A stretch of DNA of 6,049 nucleotides from an uncultured Lachnospiraceae bacterium (GTDB lineage Bacteria; Bacillota; Clostridia; Lachnospirales; Lachnospiraceae), in the NCBI GenBank assembly GCA_947651335.1, contig CANSYV010000105.1, positions 1 to 6,049 on the forward strand, written 5' to 3'. Under the pieces are notes generated by a model. The model did no database searches. It was not told where the DNA came from and worked only from the letters and a program-made list of their open reading frames with translations. Both the position numbers and the translations under genes were made by a program. Positions 1 to 6,009 of the stretch are shown one piece after another (positions within the stretch are counted from its first letter, which is position 1; each line of letters opens with the position of its first letter).

Positions 1-87
1 GATGATCAGGTAGATAGGATGGAAGTGGAGAAAATAGCCGAGACTATCCACTATAAGTGGGAATTGGATGAGACGGGTTATTATTAA
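1..87 (+). CDS. C-terminal end of an unrecognised protein (5' truncated by the window edge)
   Basis: The first reading frame is open from base 1 to a TAA at 85-87 and gives 28 residues, ending in KWELDETGYY. The other two plus-strand frames close within the first few codons, so this is the only frame that can carry a gene entering from the left. The visible piece is hydrophilic, with charged and aromatic residues, and looks like an ordinary soluble C-terminus. I do not recognise the family. No hairpin terminator follows directly; instead a short TTATTAAACT direct repeat starts inside its last codons. At only 28 codons an open frame could occur by chance, so confidence is low. Confidence 0.35.
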   Translation, partial: DDQVDRMEVEKIAETIHYKWELDETGYY

Positions 88-107
88 ACTGTTATTAAAC
101 TTAAACT
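81..107. repeat. Short direct repeat TTATTAAACT (two copies plus a partial third)
   Basis: TTATTAAACT occurs at 81-90 and again at 92-101, an 11-bp period. A further TTAAACT overlaps at 101-107, so TAAACT appears three times (85-90, 96-101, 102-107). The first copy overlaps the stop codon of the upstream partial gene. The 11-bp period is close to one helical turn, as in some multi-site operators, but the element is short and AT-rich and may be chance. Confidence 0.4.
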
Positions 108-213
108 CTTTTAGATTCCATATCTTTTTGATCAATTATATGTTTTATAAGATTTTCTCATTGTTGGCTTCCTTTGAACCGGGGTATGGGAACTGAAGAG
201 TTTAAGGTTAATA

Positions 214-390
214 TTGAGGAAGCAGGCAGCGTGTAAATCTGCCGTTAATGGATTAGAACGGGTGATGCTCAGGAACTATATCAGGGAGTATGTGTATGAA
301 CTTGCGGATGGAGAACAGCAAAGGAGTGATGCATCCTGGGAATGGAAAAGGAAAGAGATGAGCCGCCTGCTGAATATACTGATGGAATAG
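214..390 (+). CDS. Short unrecognised open frame or gene remnant
   Basis: This frame is open from 178 to a TAG at 388-390. Possible starts are TTG 214, GTG 262 and ATG 265, giving 58, 42 or 41 residues. None has a convincing ribosome binding site. The C-terminal part, containing NYIREYVYELADGEQQ and later SRLLNILME, is charged, aromatic and probably helical, so it reads more like protein than random translation. A strong hairpin terminator begins 32 bp downstream (423-478), which implies that something is transcribed through here on the plus strand. The family is not recognised. With no clear start it could be a remnant of a decayed gene, a small protein gene, or noise. The 88-177 interval before it holds no gene that I can see. 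Confidence 0.25.
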   Translation: MRKQAACKSAVNGLERVMLRNYIREYVYELADGEQQRSDASWEWKRKEMSRLLNILME

Positions 391-422
391 AAGATGAAAA
401 CTGAGATGTCTTAATTGTTTTG

Positions 423-478
423 AAAATAATACAGATGCGGATCACGGCAGAATGTGGTCCGGTCTGTATTATTTTTTT
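423..478 (+). terminator. Strong rho-independent hairpin terminator (possibly bidirectional)
   Basis: A 13-bp perfect arm at 423-435 pairs with 463-475. Above a small internal loop, GGATCAC (439-445) pairs with GTGGTCC (454-460) with one G-T pair, closing an 8-nt loop (446-453). The right arm runs into a seven-T tract (472-478), as expected for plus-strand termination. The base of the stem is A-rich on the left, so it can also work weakly in the minus direction. It would end transcription arriving from the left and insulate the operon that starts at 918. Confidence 0.85.
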
Positions 479-479
479 A

Positions 480-581
480 TTATGCAGCTTTATCAGAATA
501 GTTGATAACCGTAACAGTAATTTCACTGGAGATTTTTTGAATGCCATCAAGGATAGACTCAATTTTTTTCAGAAACAGCAT
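480..581 (-). CDS. Short unrecognised minus-strand open frame or gene remnant
   Basis: Reading the minus strand from ATG 581-579 to TAA 482-480 gives a 33-residue peptide that starts MLFLKKIESILDGIQ and ends INYSDKAA. The frame stays open further upstream to a stop near 670, with a GTG at 602-600 as another possible start. No Shine-Dalgarno sequence precedes either. The composition, an amphipathic helix followed by a beta-like ITVTVINY segment, looks protein-like. The stop lies only five bases from the terminator hairpin base at 475, as expected for a gene end. The family is not recognised. It could be the C-terminal remnant of a broken gene or a chance open frame in AT-rich DNA. Confidence 0.25.
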   Translation of the reverse strand: MLFLKKIESILDGIQKISSEITVTVINYSDKAA

Positions 582-628
582 TAGAAAAATATTCTTTGCC
601 ACACATAATACATTATAGACCTGGAACA

Positions 629-658
629 GGAAATATATTGAAATTTTGGAAATATATT
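629..658. repeat. 11-bp direct repeat GGAAATATATT
   Basis: GGAAATATATT occurs exactly at 629-639 and 648-658, a 19-bp period. Each copy contains the self-complementary AATATATT. It sits in the presumed control region about 260-290 bp before the first operon start codon. It could be a regulator site, but the low complexity makes chance repetition plausible. Confidence 0.4.
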
Positions 659-734
659 CAGAATTTACTCAATAAAAAAGCAGGAAAACGAAAATCTGAG
701 AGAAACAGAGCAAAAATATATGGAAAACAAAGCA

Positions 735-751
735 ATATACCGCAAGTATAT
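735..751. repeat. Small inverted repeat ATATAC-N5-GTATAT
   Basis: ATATAC (735-740) and GTATAT (746-751) form a perfect 6-bp dyad around a CGCAA centre, 17 bp in all. Its size fits a dimeric repressor operator. The arms are short and AT-rich, so this is only suggestive. Confidence 0.3.
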
Positions 752-780
752 ATAAATATATTATGTTAGACTAAATGTCA

Positions 781-841
781 ATTATGAAACATGCTGAAAT
801 TTATGAATATAAATGACTTTTAATTATGATATATGCTGAAA
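781..841. promoter_or_regulatory. Imperfect 19-bp direct repeat with 42-bp period, candidate operator pair
   Basis: Copy 1 (781-799) and copy 2 (823-841) share ATTATGA, then a three-base core differing at two positions, then ATGCTGAAA: 17 of 19 positions identical. The 42-bp period is four helical turns, so both copies lie on the same face of the helix. The second copy ends 76 bp before the ATPase start codon. Direct-repeat sites are typical of AraC-type response regulators, which often control sugar ABC operons in Clostridia. The regulator itself is not in this window. A 6-bp dyad (ATTTAT 799-804 with ATAAAT 809-814) lies between the copies. Confidence 0.5.
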
Positions 842-917
842 CAGGGAATTCCAGTGTGTTTGATGAGGTTTGGATGCGGAAAGTATCCAGTTGTATAAAA
901 GGGAAGGAGGCGTAAAA

Positions 918-2447
918 ATGTCAGAAAGCAGACAGCATGAGGGCACTCAGATACCATTGCTGGAAATGCGTGACATCACAAAGATTTTTCCTGGCGTTGT
1001 CGCACTAAGCCATGTAAACCTCTCTATCGGTCAAGGGGAAGTTCACTTACTGTTAGGCGAGAACGGCGCGGGAAAGTCCACGATGATTAAAACAATCATT
1101 GGTATCAACAAGCCGGAAGGCGGTGAGATGCTGTGGCTGGGGGAACCGGTGAAGCTGCGCAGCATTCAGGATGCCTATGACCTGGGCATTGCTGTTATTT
1201 ACCAGGAGCTCAGCAATATCCCGTGCCTGAGCGTGGTGGAGAACATGTATCTGGGCTGTGAGAAGAAAAAAGGGGGATTAATCGACTGGAAAGAACAGAA
1301 ACGCAGTGCGAAAAAAGCGCTTGAGCGGGTAGGCCTGGCGGATGTGGATCTGGACATGCCCATGGAGAAGCTGGGAATGGGACAGCGGCAGCTGGTGGAG
1401 ATTGCCCGGGCGATTGACCGCAATGCAAAGCTGCTGATTATGGACGAACCCACTTCGTCCCTCAGCCGGAAGGAAATTGATTTCCTGTTGGATTTGATGG
1501 TGGAACTGAACCAGAAAGATGGGGTTTCCATACTGTTCATCACCCATAAGCTGGATGAGGCGAAAAAAGTGGGTCATAAGGTCACCGTTCTCAAAAACGG
1601 GCAGAACTCCGGCCCCACCATTGACGTGGAAGGGGTCACAGAGGATCAGATCATTAAAATGATGGTTGGCCGCTCCCTGGAGGAAAAATTCCCCAAACGC
1701 AATGTGCCCATTGGAGAGGAAATGTTCCGCTGTGAAGGACTTAGCGCGGAAAAATTCGACAACATTGGCTTTAACGTCCGCAAAGGCGAGCTGCTGGGCG
1801 TATTCGGGCTGGTGGGTGCGGGGAGGACGGAGACTATGCGTGCCATATTTGGGGCAGACCCGCTGGTGGAAGGCCATATTTACATAGAAGGGCAGGAGCT
1901 GCACATCAAAAGCTCGCAGGACGCCATTAGGAAGGGGATTGTGCTGATAACCGAGAACCGCAAGGAAGAAGGCCTGATCCTGATCCATGACGTGATTGAA
2001 AATGGCACGATCGTGACCCTGCCCCAGTTTAAAAATAAAATCGGACTTATTGATAATAAAAACCGCCGCCAGATGATTGAGAAATACGGTGCAGATCTAA
2101 ATCTGCGGCCCATGCAGCCAGATAAGCTGGCAGTTAATTTTTCCGGAGGAAATCAGCAGAAAATTGTTATTATGAAATGGCTGCTTTCTCATGCAAAAGT
2201 ATTTATTTTTGATGAACCCACCAAGGGTGTTGATGTGGGGGCGAAGGTGGAGATCTATAACATCATGAATGCGCTGCTGGAAGACGGGGCATCCATTATT
2301 ATGGTGTCGTCAGAGATGGAAGAAATTCTGGGGATGAGCGACCGGGTGATGGTTATGTATGAAGGCAGGCAGACGGGTATTGTCGACAATGACGGTATCA
2401 TCGGCCAGGAGGAGATTTTGACGCTGGCGACGGGAGGAAAATTGTAA
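918..2447 (+). CDS. CUT2-family sugar ABC transporter, tandem ATP-binding protein
   Basis: This 509-residue cytoplasmic ATPase powers import of a monosaccharide or related compound. Like RbsA and MglA, about 500 residues long, it carries two nucleotide-binding domains in one chain. NBD1 has Walker A GENGAGKST (47-55), Q-loop Q96, a degenerate signature LGMGQ (152-156), Walker B LLIMDEP (172-178) and H210. NBD2 has the family's atypical Walker A GLVGAGRTE with Arg303 in place of Lys, TENRKEEGL (345-353), signature FSGGNQQ (408-414), Walker B FIFDEPTKGVD (429-439), and VSSEM (463-467) where a switch His would otherwise lie. These departures are normal for CUT2 proteins. ATG 918 is chosen because AAGGAGG (904-910) lies seven bases before it; an upstream in-frame TTG at 870 would add 16 residues but lacks such a site. 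The gene ends in TAATG, overlapping the permease start. The exact sugar cannot be read from this subunit. Confidence 0.97.
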   Translation: MSESRQHEGTQIPLLEMRDITKIFPGVVALSHVNLSIGQGEVHLLLGENGAGKSTMIKTIIGINKPEGGEMLWLGEPVKLRSIQDAYDLGIAVIYQELSNIPCLSVVENMYLGCEKKKGGLIDWKEQKRSAKKALERVGLADVDLDMPMEKLGMGQRQLVEIARAIDRNAKLLIMDEPTSSLSRKEIDFLLDLMVELNQKDGVSILFITHKLDEAKKVGHKVTVLKNGQNSGPTIDVEGVTEDQIIKMMVGRSLEEKFPKRNVPIGEEMFRCEGLSAEKFDNIGFNVRKGELLGVFGLVGAGRTETMRAIFGADPLVEGHIYIEGQELHIKSSQDAIRKGIVLITENRKEEGLILIHDVIENGTIVTLPQFKNKIGLIDNKNRRQMIEKYGADLNLRPMQPDKLAVNFSGGNQQKIVIMKWLLSHAKVFIFDEPTKGVDVGAKVEIYNIMNALLEDGASIIMVSSEMEEILGMSDRVMVMYEGRQTGIVDNDGIIGQEEILTLATGGKL

Positions 2448-3481
2448 TGGATAATAAGAATAATAACAATATTACAGGAAAAGCGGCGGAACTAATCAGT
2501 AAGTCAGGGCCTTTGGTGGCACTGATCCTTCTGTGTATTTTCCTCGCATTTAAAAATGAAAACTTTTTTACGTCAACGAACCTGTTGAACGTGGCGCGCC
2601 AGGCGGCCCTGAACGGCTTTCTGTCGCTGGGCATGATGGTCTGTATTCTGACTGCGGGGATTGACCTGTCCATCGGATACACGATGACCTTATCCACCAT
2701 TATTATGGCGAAATGCGCGGTGGAAGCAGGGGTGAATCCAGTGCTCTGCCTGCTCATCGGCATTCTCACCGGCGGACTGCTGGGTCTGGTCAACGGCCTG
2801 CTCCTGACAAAATGCAAACTGCCCCATCCCTTTATTTCCACTTTGGGCACACAAAATATCTATAAAGGGATTGGCCTGGTGATCACCGGCGCGACTCCCA
2901 TTGCAGGTATGCCGGCAGTGGTAAAGTGGGCGGGGTCTGCGTTTCTCAGCAGCAACCAGGACAGCTTTTTGGGAAAAATCCCCTTATCCTTCGTGATTAT
3001 GCTGATTGTCTATGCCCTGTTCAGTGTGTTCTTAAATTACACGACCCTTGGGCGGCACATTTATGCAGTGGGAGGAAATATCAATACGGCAGGCTTGTCC
3101 GGCATCAATGTTGATTTTGTCCGCACCAGCGTATATGTGATTTCCGGTGTAATGGCGGCTCTTGGCGGCATCATGCTCACCGGGCGTACCGACTCCGCTT
3201 ACCCGCTGTCAGGAAACCTTTTGGAAAATGACGCCATCGCGGCGGTTATCATCGGCGGCACCAGCTTCTTCGGAGGAAAAGGAAACGTGCTGGGTACCTT
3301 TACAGGGGTTCTGCTCATCGCTGTTCTGCGCAATGGTTTGAATCTGCTTAACGTATCTTCGGATATGCAGACAATTTTCCTGGGCGGGATTATCATCGTG
3401 GCAGTATTTATCGACGTAGTCCGCGGCGGCGGCTTTAAACGGGTAAAACGTATGAAGAAAGAAGAAAAAGCGGCGGCATAA
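2447..3481 (+). CDS. CUT2-family sugar ABC transporter, permease protein
   Basis: This 344-residue integral membrane protein is the transport channel, expected to act as a homodimer with the preceding ATPase. Hydrophobic segments occur at about 21-36, 56-70, 76-90, 99-120, 140-155, 178-197, 228-244, 263-277, 282-300 and 308-326. It carries RbsC-type motifs: TAGIDLSIG (69-77), the loop GRHIYAVGGN (202-211) followed by AGLSGI (215-220), and NDAIAAVIIGGTSFFGGKG (261-279). The C-terminus is strongly basic (KRVKRMKKEEK), as expected for a cytoplasmic end. Its ATG shares one base with the ATPase stop codon (TAATG). A GGGAGG site (2432-2437) inside the ATPase gene serves it, so translational coupling is likely. 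Length and motifs are normal for the family. Sugar specificity is not readable here. Confidence 0.96.
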   Translation: MDNKNNNNITGKAAELISKSGPLVALILLCIFLAFKNENFFTSTNLLNVARQAALNGFLSLGMMVCILTAGIDLSIGYTMTLSTIIMAKCAVEAGVNPVLCLLIGILTGGLLGLVNGLLLTKCKLPHPFISTLGTQNIYKGIGLVITGATPIAGMPAVVKWAGSAFLSSNQDSFLGKIPLSFVIMLIVYALFSVFLNYTTLGRHIYAVGGNINTAGLSGINVDFVRTSVYVISGVMAALGGIMLTGRTDSAYPLSGNLLENDAIAAVIIGGTSFFGGKGNVLGTFTGVLLIAVLRNGLNLLNVSSDMQTIFLGGIIIVAVFIDVVRGGGFKRVKRMKKEEKAAA

Positions 3482-3505
3482 TATATTTTAACAAAACATT
3501 TTGAA

Positions 3506-3529
3506 CTTTCCCTCGAAAAAGAGGAAAAG
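3506..3529 (+). other. Stem-loop between permease and binding-protein genes
   Basis: CTTTCCCTC (3506-3514) pairs with GAGGAAAAG (3521-3529) around a GAAAAA loop: eight pairs with one internal C-A mismatch. No T tract follows, so it is probably not a full terminator. In sugar ABC operons such hairpins just upstream of the binding-protein gene can act as RNA processing or stabilising elements that raise binding-protein levels over membrane subunits. That role is inferred here. Confidence 0.45.
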
Positions 3530-3563
3530 ATAGATTTTATCATTATTTAAAGGAGGAAGAAAT

Positions 3564-4673
3564 ATGAAATTCAGGAGAAAAATGCTGGCTATGTTATTGA
3601 GTGGAGTGTTGGCAGCGGGGATGCTGGCAGGTTGCGGCGGTTCCGGCGGGAATGAGTCATCTGACAGCGGTGCGGCGGCATCTGACACAGAGACAGACAC
3701 GGACACCGCAGACGGGGATGCAGATTCTGGTGCCGGAGACACCTCTGACAGTGCAGAGGAAGGCAAAAGCGGCGGCAGCTACAAAATCACTACGATTTGC
3801 ATGGCCCTCAACAGTGATTACTGGCACATGGTAGAAGCAGGGGCAAAACTGGCTGGAAAAGAGCTGGGTGTGGAAGTGAATGTAATCGGCCCCAATGCAG
3901 AGTCAGATTCCGCCACACAGATTAATATGGTAGAAGACGCTGTAAATAATAAAGTCGACGCGATTGTTCTGGCGGCAAACGAGCCCACCGCGCTGGTATC
4001 TGCGGCCACAACAGTCAAGGGGGCGGACATTCCCCTGGTACTCATCGACACCAAACTGAATACGGATGACGAGTCCCTCTACTCCTGTTTCGTCGGGACT
4101 GGAAACAAAGACGCGGGCAGGCAGGGCGGTGAATTCATCGCTTCCAAGCTGGAATCCGGTGATAAAGTTGCGATTATCCGCGGCACTGTGGGCCAGACGG
4201 TACACGACGACCGTGGGGCCGGCGCGGAAGAAGCCATGGAGGAAGCAGGACTGGAAGTTGTGGCGGTTCAGCCGGCGGACTCTGACCGTGGAAAAGCTGT
4301 AGACGTGGCAGAGAATATCATTCAGTCAAACCCGGATATCAAAGCTTTCTATGCAACCAATGACGATATGGCGCTGGGAGCATACCAGGCAGTGGCGGCT
4401 GCGAATCTCACAGATGTAGTTGTTGTGGGCTTCGATGGCACCTTCAACGCCATGGATTCCATTGCCAACGGAGAAATGGCCGCTTCTGTGGCACAGCTTC
4501 CGGTAGAGGAAGGGTATCAGGGCGTCATCAATGCGGTTAAGATCCTGGACGGCGAGACGGTGGAGAAAGACCAGCCGCTGGATGTTGTGGTTCTGAATGA
4601 GGAAAATCTGGAAGAATTCCGCACAGATCTTGAAGCGCGTATTGCGGAATCCGGCGTTAAACTTGGCAACTAA
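3564..4673 (+). CDS. Sugar ABC transporter substrate-binding lipoprotein (periplasmic-binding-protein-like, RbsB type)
   Basis: This 369-residue extracellular lipoprotein captures the substrate and delivers it to the permease. The signal peptide has basic residues (KFRRK, 2-6), a hydrophobic core and lipobox LAGC with Cys24 as the lipid-anchored first mature residue. Residues 25-72 form a flexible acidic linker rich in Asp, Ser, Thr, Gly and Ala. The folded part (about 73-369) is the type I periplasmic-binding fold of the RbsB group: NSDYWHMV (83-90), VLIDTKLNT (159-167), HDDRGAGAEEAM (214-225, Arg217), TNDDMALGAYQA (265-276) and VVGFDGT (287-293). Asp162, Arg217, Asn266/Asp267 and Asp291 sit where RbsB-type proteins contact the sugar. 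ATG 3564 has AGGAGG (3551-3556) seven bases upstream. The gene lies 82 bp after the permease and completes the transporter. Ligand is not determined; a monosaccharide or cyclitol is expected. Confidence 0.96.
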   Translation: MKFRRKMLAMLLSGVLAAGMLAGCGGSGGNESSDSGAAASDTETDTDTADGDADSGAGDTSDSAEEGKSGGSYKITTICMALNSDYWHMVEAGAKLAGKELGVEVNVIGPNAESDSATQINMVEDAVNNKVDAIVLAANEPTALVSAATTVKGADIPLVLIDTKLNTDDESLYSCFVGTGNKDAGRQGGEFIASKLESGDKVAIIRGTVGQTVHDDRGAGAEEAMEEAGLEVVAVQPADSDRGKAVDVAENIIQSNPDIKAFYATNDDMALGAYQAVAAANLTDVVVVGFDGTFNAMDSIANGEMAASVAQLPVEEGYQGVINAVKILDGETVEKDQPLDVVVLNEENLEEFRTDLEARIAESGVKLGN

Positions 4674-4715
4674 TACACCCATTACTGTTCATTGCATTTT
4701 AGGAGGTTTGAAATT

Positions 4716-5717
4716 ATGAAAAAAACACTTGGAGTTGGCGTCATCGGACTTGGACGTCTGGGCTACCAGCATACCGTAAATGTTACCCGTACCATGGGCG
4801 CCCGTCTGGCAGCAGTATCCGACCCGGTTCCCGCGGCGCTGGAACGGGGGAAGGAAGATTTTGGCGTAACCGGTTATGCGGATTATAAAGAGATGCTGAA
4901 AGATCCAGAGGTGGACGCAGTAGTGGTTGCAACCCCCACCCAGACCCATTATGATGTTCTGATGGATGTGATTGCGGCCGGAAAACCGATTTTCGTTGAA
5001 AAGCCCATTACCTTCACCGTGGAAGAAGCGGAGAAAATCATGGACGCTGTGAAAAAGGCGGGATTATATCTTCAGGTTGGTTTCATGCGCCGTTTTGATC
5101 CAGGCCATGTTGCCGCAAAAGAGAAGATCGCTTCCGGTAGCTGTGGAAAACCAATCTATATCCACGACTGCCAGCGTGACCCCAACGGCCCGCCGCCGGC
5201 ATATGTACCCCAGTCAGGGGGGCTGTTTGTGGATATGGGAATCCATGACCTTGATGTTGCCCGCTGGCTGATGGGATGTGAGATTACGGAAATCTATGCG
5301 CAGGGGGCAGTCCTGAAACATGAATTTCTGAAAGATCTGGGCGATGTGGACGACGGCCAGATGCTGCTGAAATTCCAGAACGGCGGTCTGGGGATGATTG
5401 AGATCAGCCGCAATGCCAACGACGTCTATGATACCCGTACAGAAGTAATTGGTCTGGAAAAGAGCGTTTTTGTGGGACAGGAACAGCTGACTCCCTTTAA
5501 GATGGTGGGAGGCCAGGAGATTACATACGATATGGCCAACTGGTGCCTGGGCCGTTTCAAAGACGCCTATGAGCTGGAGATGGAGGCTTTTGTGCAGAAT
5601 GTACTGGAAGGGAACCCCTCACCGGTTACGGCATATGACGGCATGATGGGCATTAAGCTGGCGCTGACAGCTACAGCATCCCACAGGGAAGGCAAAGCCA
5701 TGAAGCTTACTTATTAA
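4716..5717 (+). CDS. Gfo/Idh/MocA-family NAD(P)-dependent oxidoreductase, inositol 2-dehydrogenase (IolG)-like
   Basis: This 333-residue cytoplasmic dehydrogenase probably oxidises an alcohol on the imported sugar or cyclitol. The N-terminal Rossmann domain has GLGRLG (11-16) after a beta strand and Asp36 at the end of the second strand, which favours NAD over NADP. EKP (95-97) gives catalytic Lys96. GFMRRFDPG (122-130) resembles the matching segment of Bacillus IolG, and Asp173 and His177 in FVDMGIHDLD match the spacing of that enzyme's Asp172/His176. The C-terminal part includes RFKDAYELEMEAF (280-292) and VTAYDG (304-309), usual for this family. ATG 4716 is preferred because AGGAGG (4701-4706) is nine bases before it; an in-frame TTG at 4692 lies upstream of that site and would add eight residues. 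It follows the binding protein by 42 bp with no terminator. The family oxidises many sugars, so inositol is a hypothesis; no other inositol-pathway gene is visible. Confidence 0.9.
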   Translation: MKKTLGVGVIGLGRLGYQHTVNVTRTMGARLAAVSDPVPAALERGKEDFGVTGYADYKEMLKDPEVDAVVVATPTQTHYDVLMDVIAAGKPIFVEKPITFTVEEAEKIMDAVKKAGLYLQVGFMRRFDPGHVAAKEKIASGSCGKPIYIHDCQRDPNGPPPAYVPQSGGLFVDMGIHDLDVARWLMGCEITEIYAQGAVLKHEFLKDLGDVDDGQMLLKFQNGGLGMIEISRNANDVYDTRTEVIGLEKSVFVGQEQLTPFKMVGGQEITYDMANWCLGRFKDAYELEMEAFVQNVLEGNPSPVTAYDGMMGIKLALTATASHREGKAMKLTY

Positions 5718-5736
5718 AATAGAATAGCGGCAGTAT

Positions 5737-5784
5737 GAAAACAGGGAGACGCGGCTCAAAATGGGCTATCGTCTCCCTGTTTTC
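5737..5784 (+). terminator. Operon-ending hairpin terminator
   Basis: A perfect 15-bp stem pairs 5737-5751 with 5770-5784. Inside it GCTC (5754-5757) can pair with GGGC (5763-5766) with one T-G pair, around an AAAAT loop. The GC-rich core CAGGGAGACG is followed on the right arm by TTTT (5780-5783), itself pairing with AAAA on the left. The hairpin starts 20 bp after the oxidoreductase stop. Symmetry suggests it could work in both directions. The T tract is short, so efficiency may be moderate. Confidence 0.85.
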
Positions 5785-5827
5785 GAGTATGTCTGGACAG
5801 AACCGCTGGGGCCGGTAATTTCTTTCA

Positions 5828-5850
5828 TATATCCCGGGCATGGGGATATA
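5828..5850. other. 8-bp dyad TATATCCC-N7-GGGATATA
   Basis: TATATCCC (5828-5835) and GGGATATA (5843-5850) form a perfect inverted repeat around a 7-nt centre. No T tract follows on either strand, so it is not an obvious terminator. A second small stem, GGGCT (5862-5866) with AGCCC (5871-5875) around a 4-nt loop, lies just downstream. They could be an operator or RNA structure of unknown role. Confidence 0.35.
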
Positions 5851-5924
5851 AAAATGGATAAGGGCTGCTCAGCCCCTGAAAAGACAGGCAGAAAAAATTA
5901 TAAAATATTATCCCCCAGGCGGGC

Positions 5925-5953
5925 TTGCGCAGACGGCCTCAATATTATATGAT
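5925..5953 (+). promoter_or_regulatory. Possible sigma-A-type promoter pointing right
   Basis: TTGCGC (5925-5930) is followed after exactly 17 bp by TATGAT (5948-5953). The minus-10 matches the consensus at five of six positions, the minus-35 at three of six. It would start a transcript near 5960 heading out of the window, with the 18-bp tandem repeat in its early transcribed region. No gene start with a ribosome binding site is visible before the edge. Confidence 0.25.
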
Positions 5954-6009
5954 ATATCCACAGTTACTGACACAAATAACTGGATTGAAATTCACTACAT
6001 GGATAACCG

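Larger units (their letters stand above)
582..917 (+). promoter_or_regulatory. AT-rich upstream control region of the sugar-transport operon
   Basis: This gene-poor stretch of about 340 bp lies between the terminator region and the first operon gene, so it should hold the operon's promoter and operators. It contains an 11-bp direct repeat (629-639, 648-658), a small inverted repeat (735-740 with 746-751), and a 19-bp imperfect direct repeat (781-799, 823-841). Minus-10-like hexamers are present, for example TATTAT 759-764, TATAAA 808-813 and TATGAT 825-830. None has a good TTGACA-like partner at 17 +/- 1 bp, which would fit an activator-dependent promoter. I cannot place the transcription start. 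Confidence 0.55.

Noticed and set aside
281..562. 93-residue open frame on the minus strand.
   Set aside because: It starts at a TTG, has no ribosome binding site, runs straight through the strong hairpin terminator, and its Ser/Ile/Lys/His-rich translation resembles no protein family.
681..698. Possible catabolite-responsive (cre) site around GGAAAACGAAAATC.
   Set aside because: It differs from the cre consensus at several key positions and lacks the expected palindromic symmetry about the central CG.
894..899. TATAAA just upstream of the ATPase start as a minus-10 box.
   Set aside because: It would place the transcription start at or inside the ribosome binding site, and the only upstream minus-35 candidate (TTGGAT, 18 bp away) is weak.
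1278..1988. 236-residue open frame on the minus strand inside the ATPase gene.
   Set aside because: It is antisense to a well-defined ABC ATPase with all motifs in place; long antisense frames are common opposite GC-rich coding sequence.
2398..2850. 150-residue minus-strand frame across the ATPase/permease junction.
   Set aside because: It is antisense to two clear genes, and its Arg/Ser/Pro-rich composition is typical of antisense translation.
3501..3536. Internal promoter before the binding-protein gene (TTGAAC with TAGATT).
   Set aside because: The spacing between the hexamers is 24 bp, too long for a sigma-A promoter.
5761..5952. Plus-strand 63-residue frame (and a shorter version from ATG 5854) after the operon.
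   Set aside because: The start lies inside the operon terminator hairpin, there is no good ribosome binding site at either start, and the translation is not protein-like.
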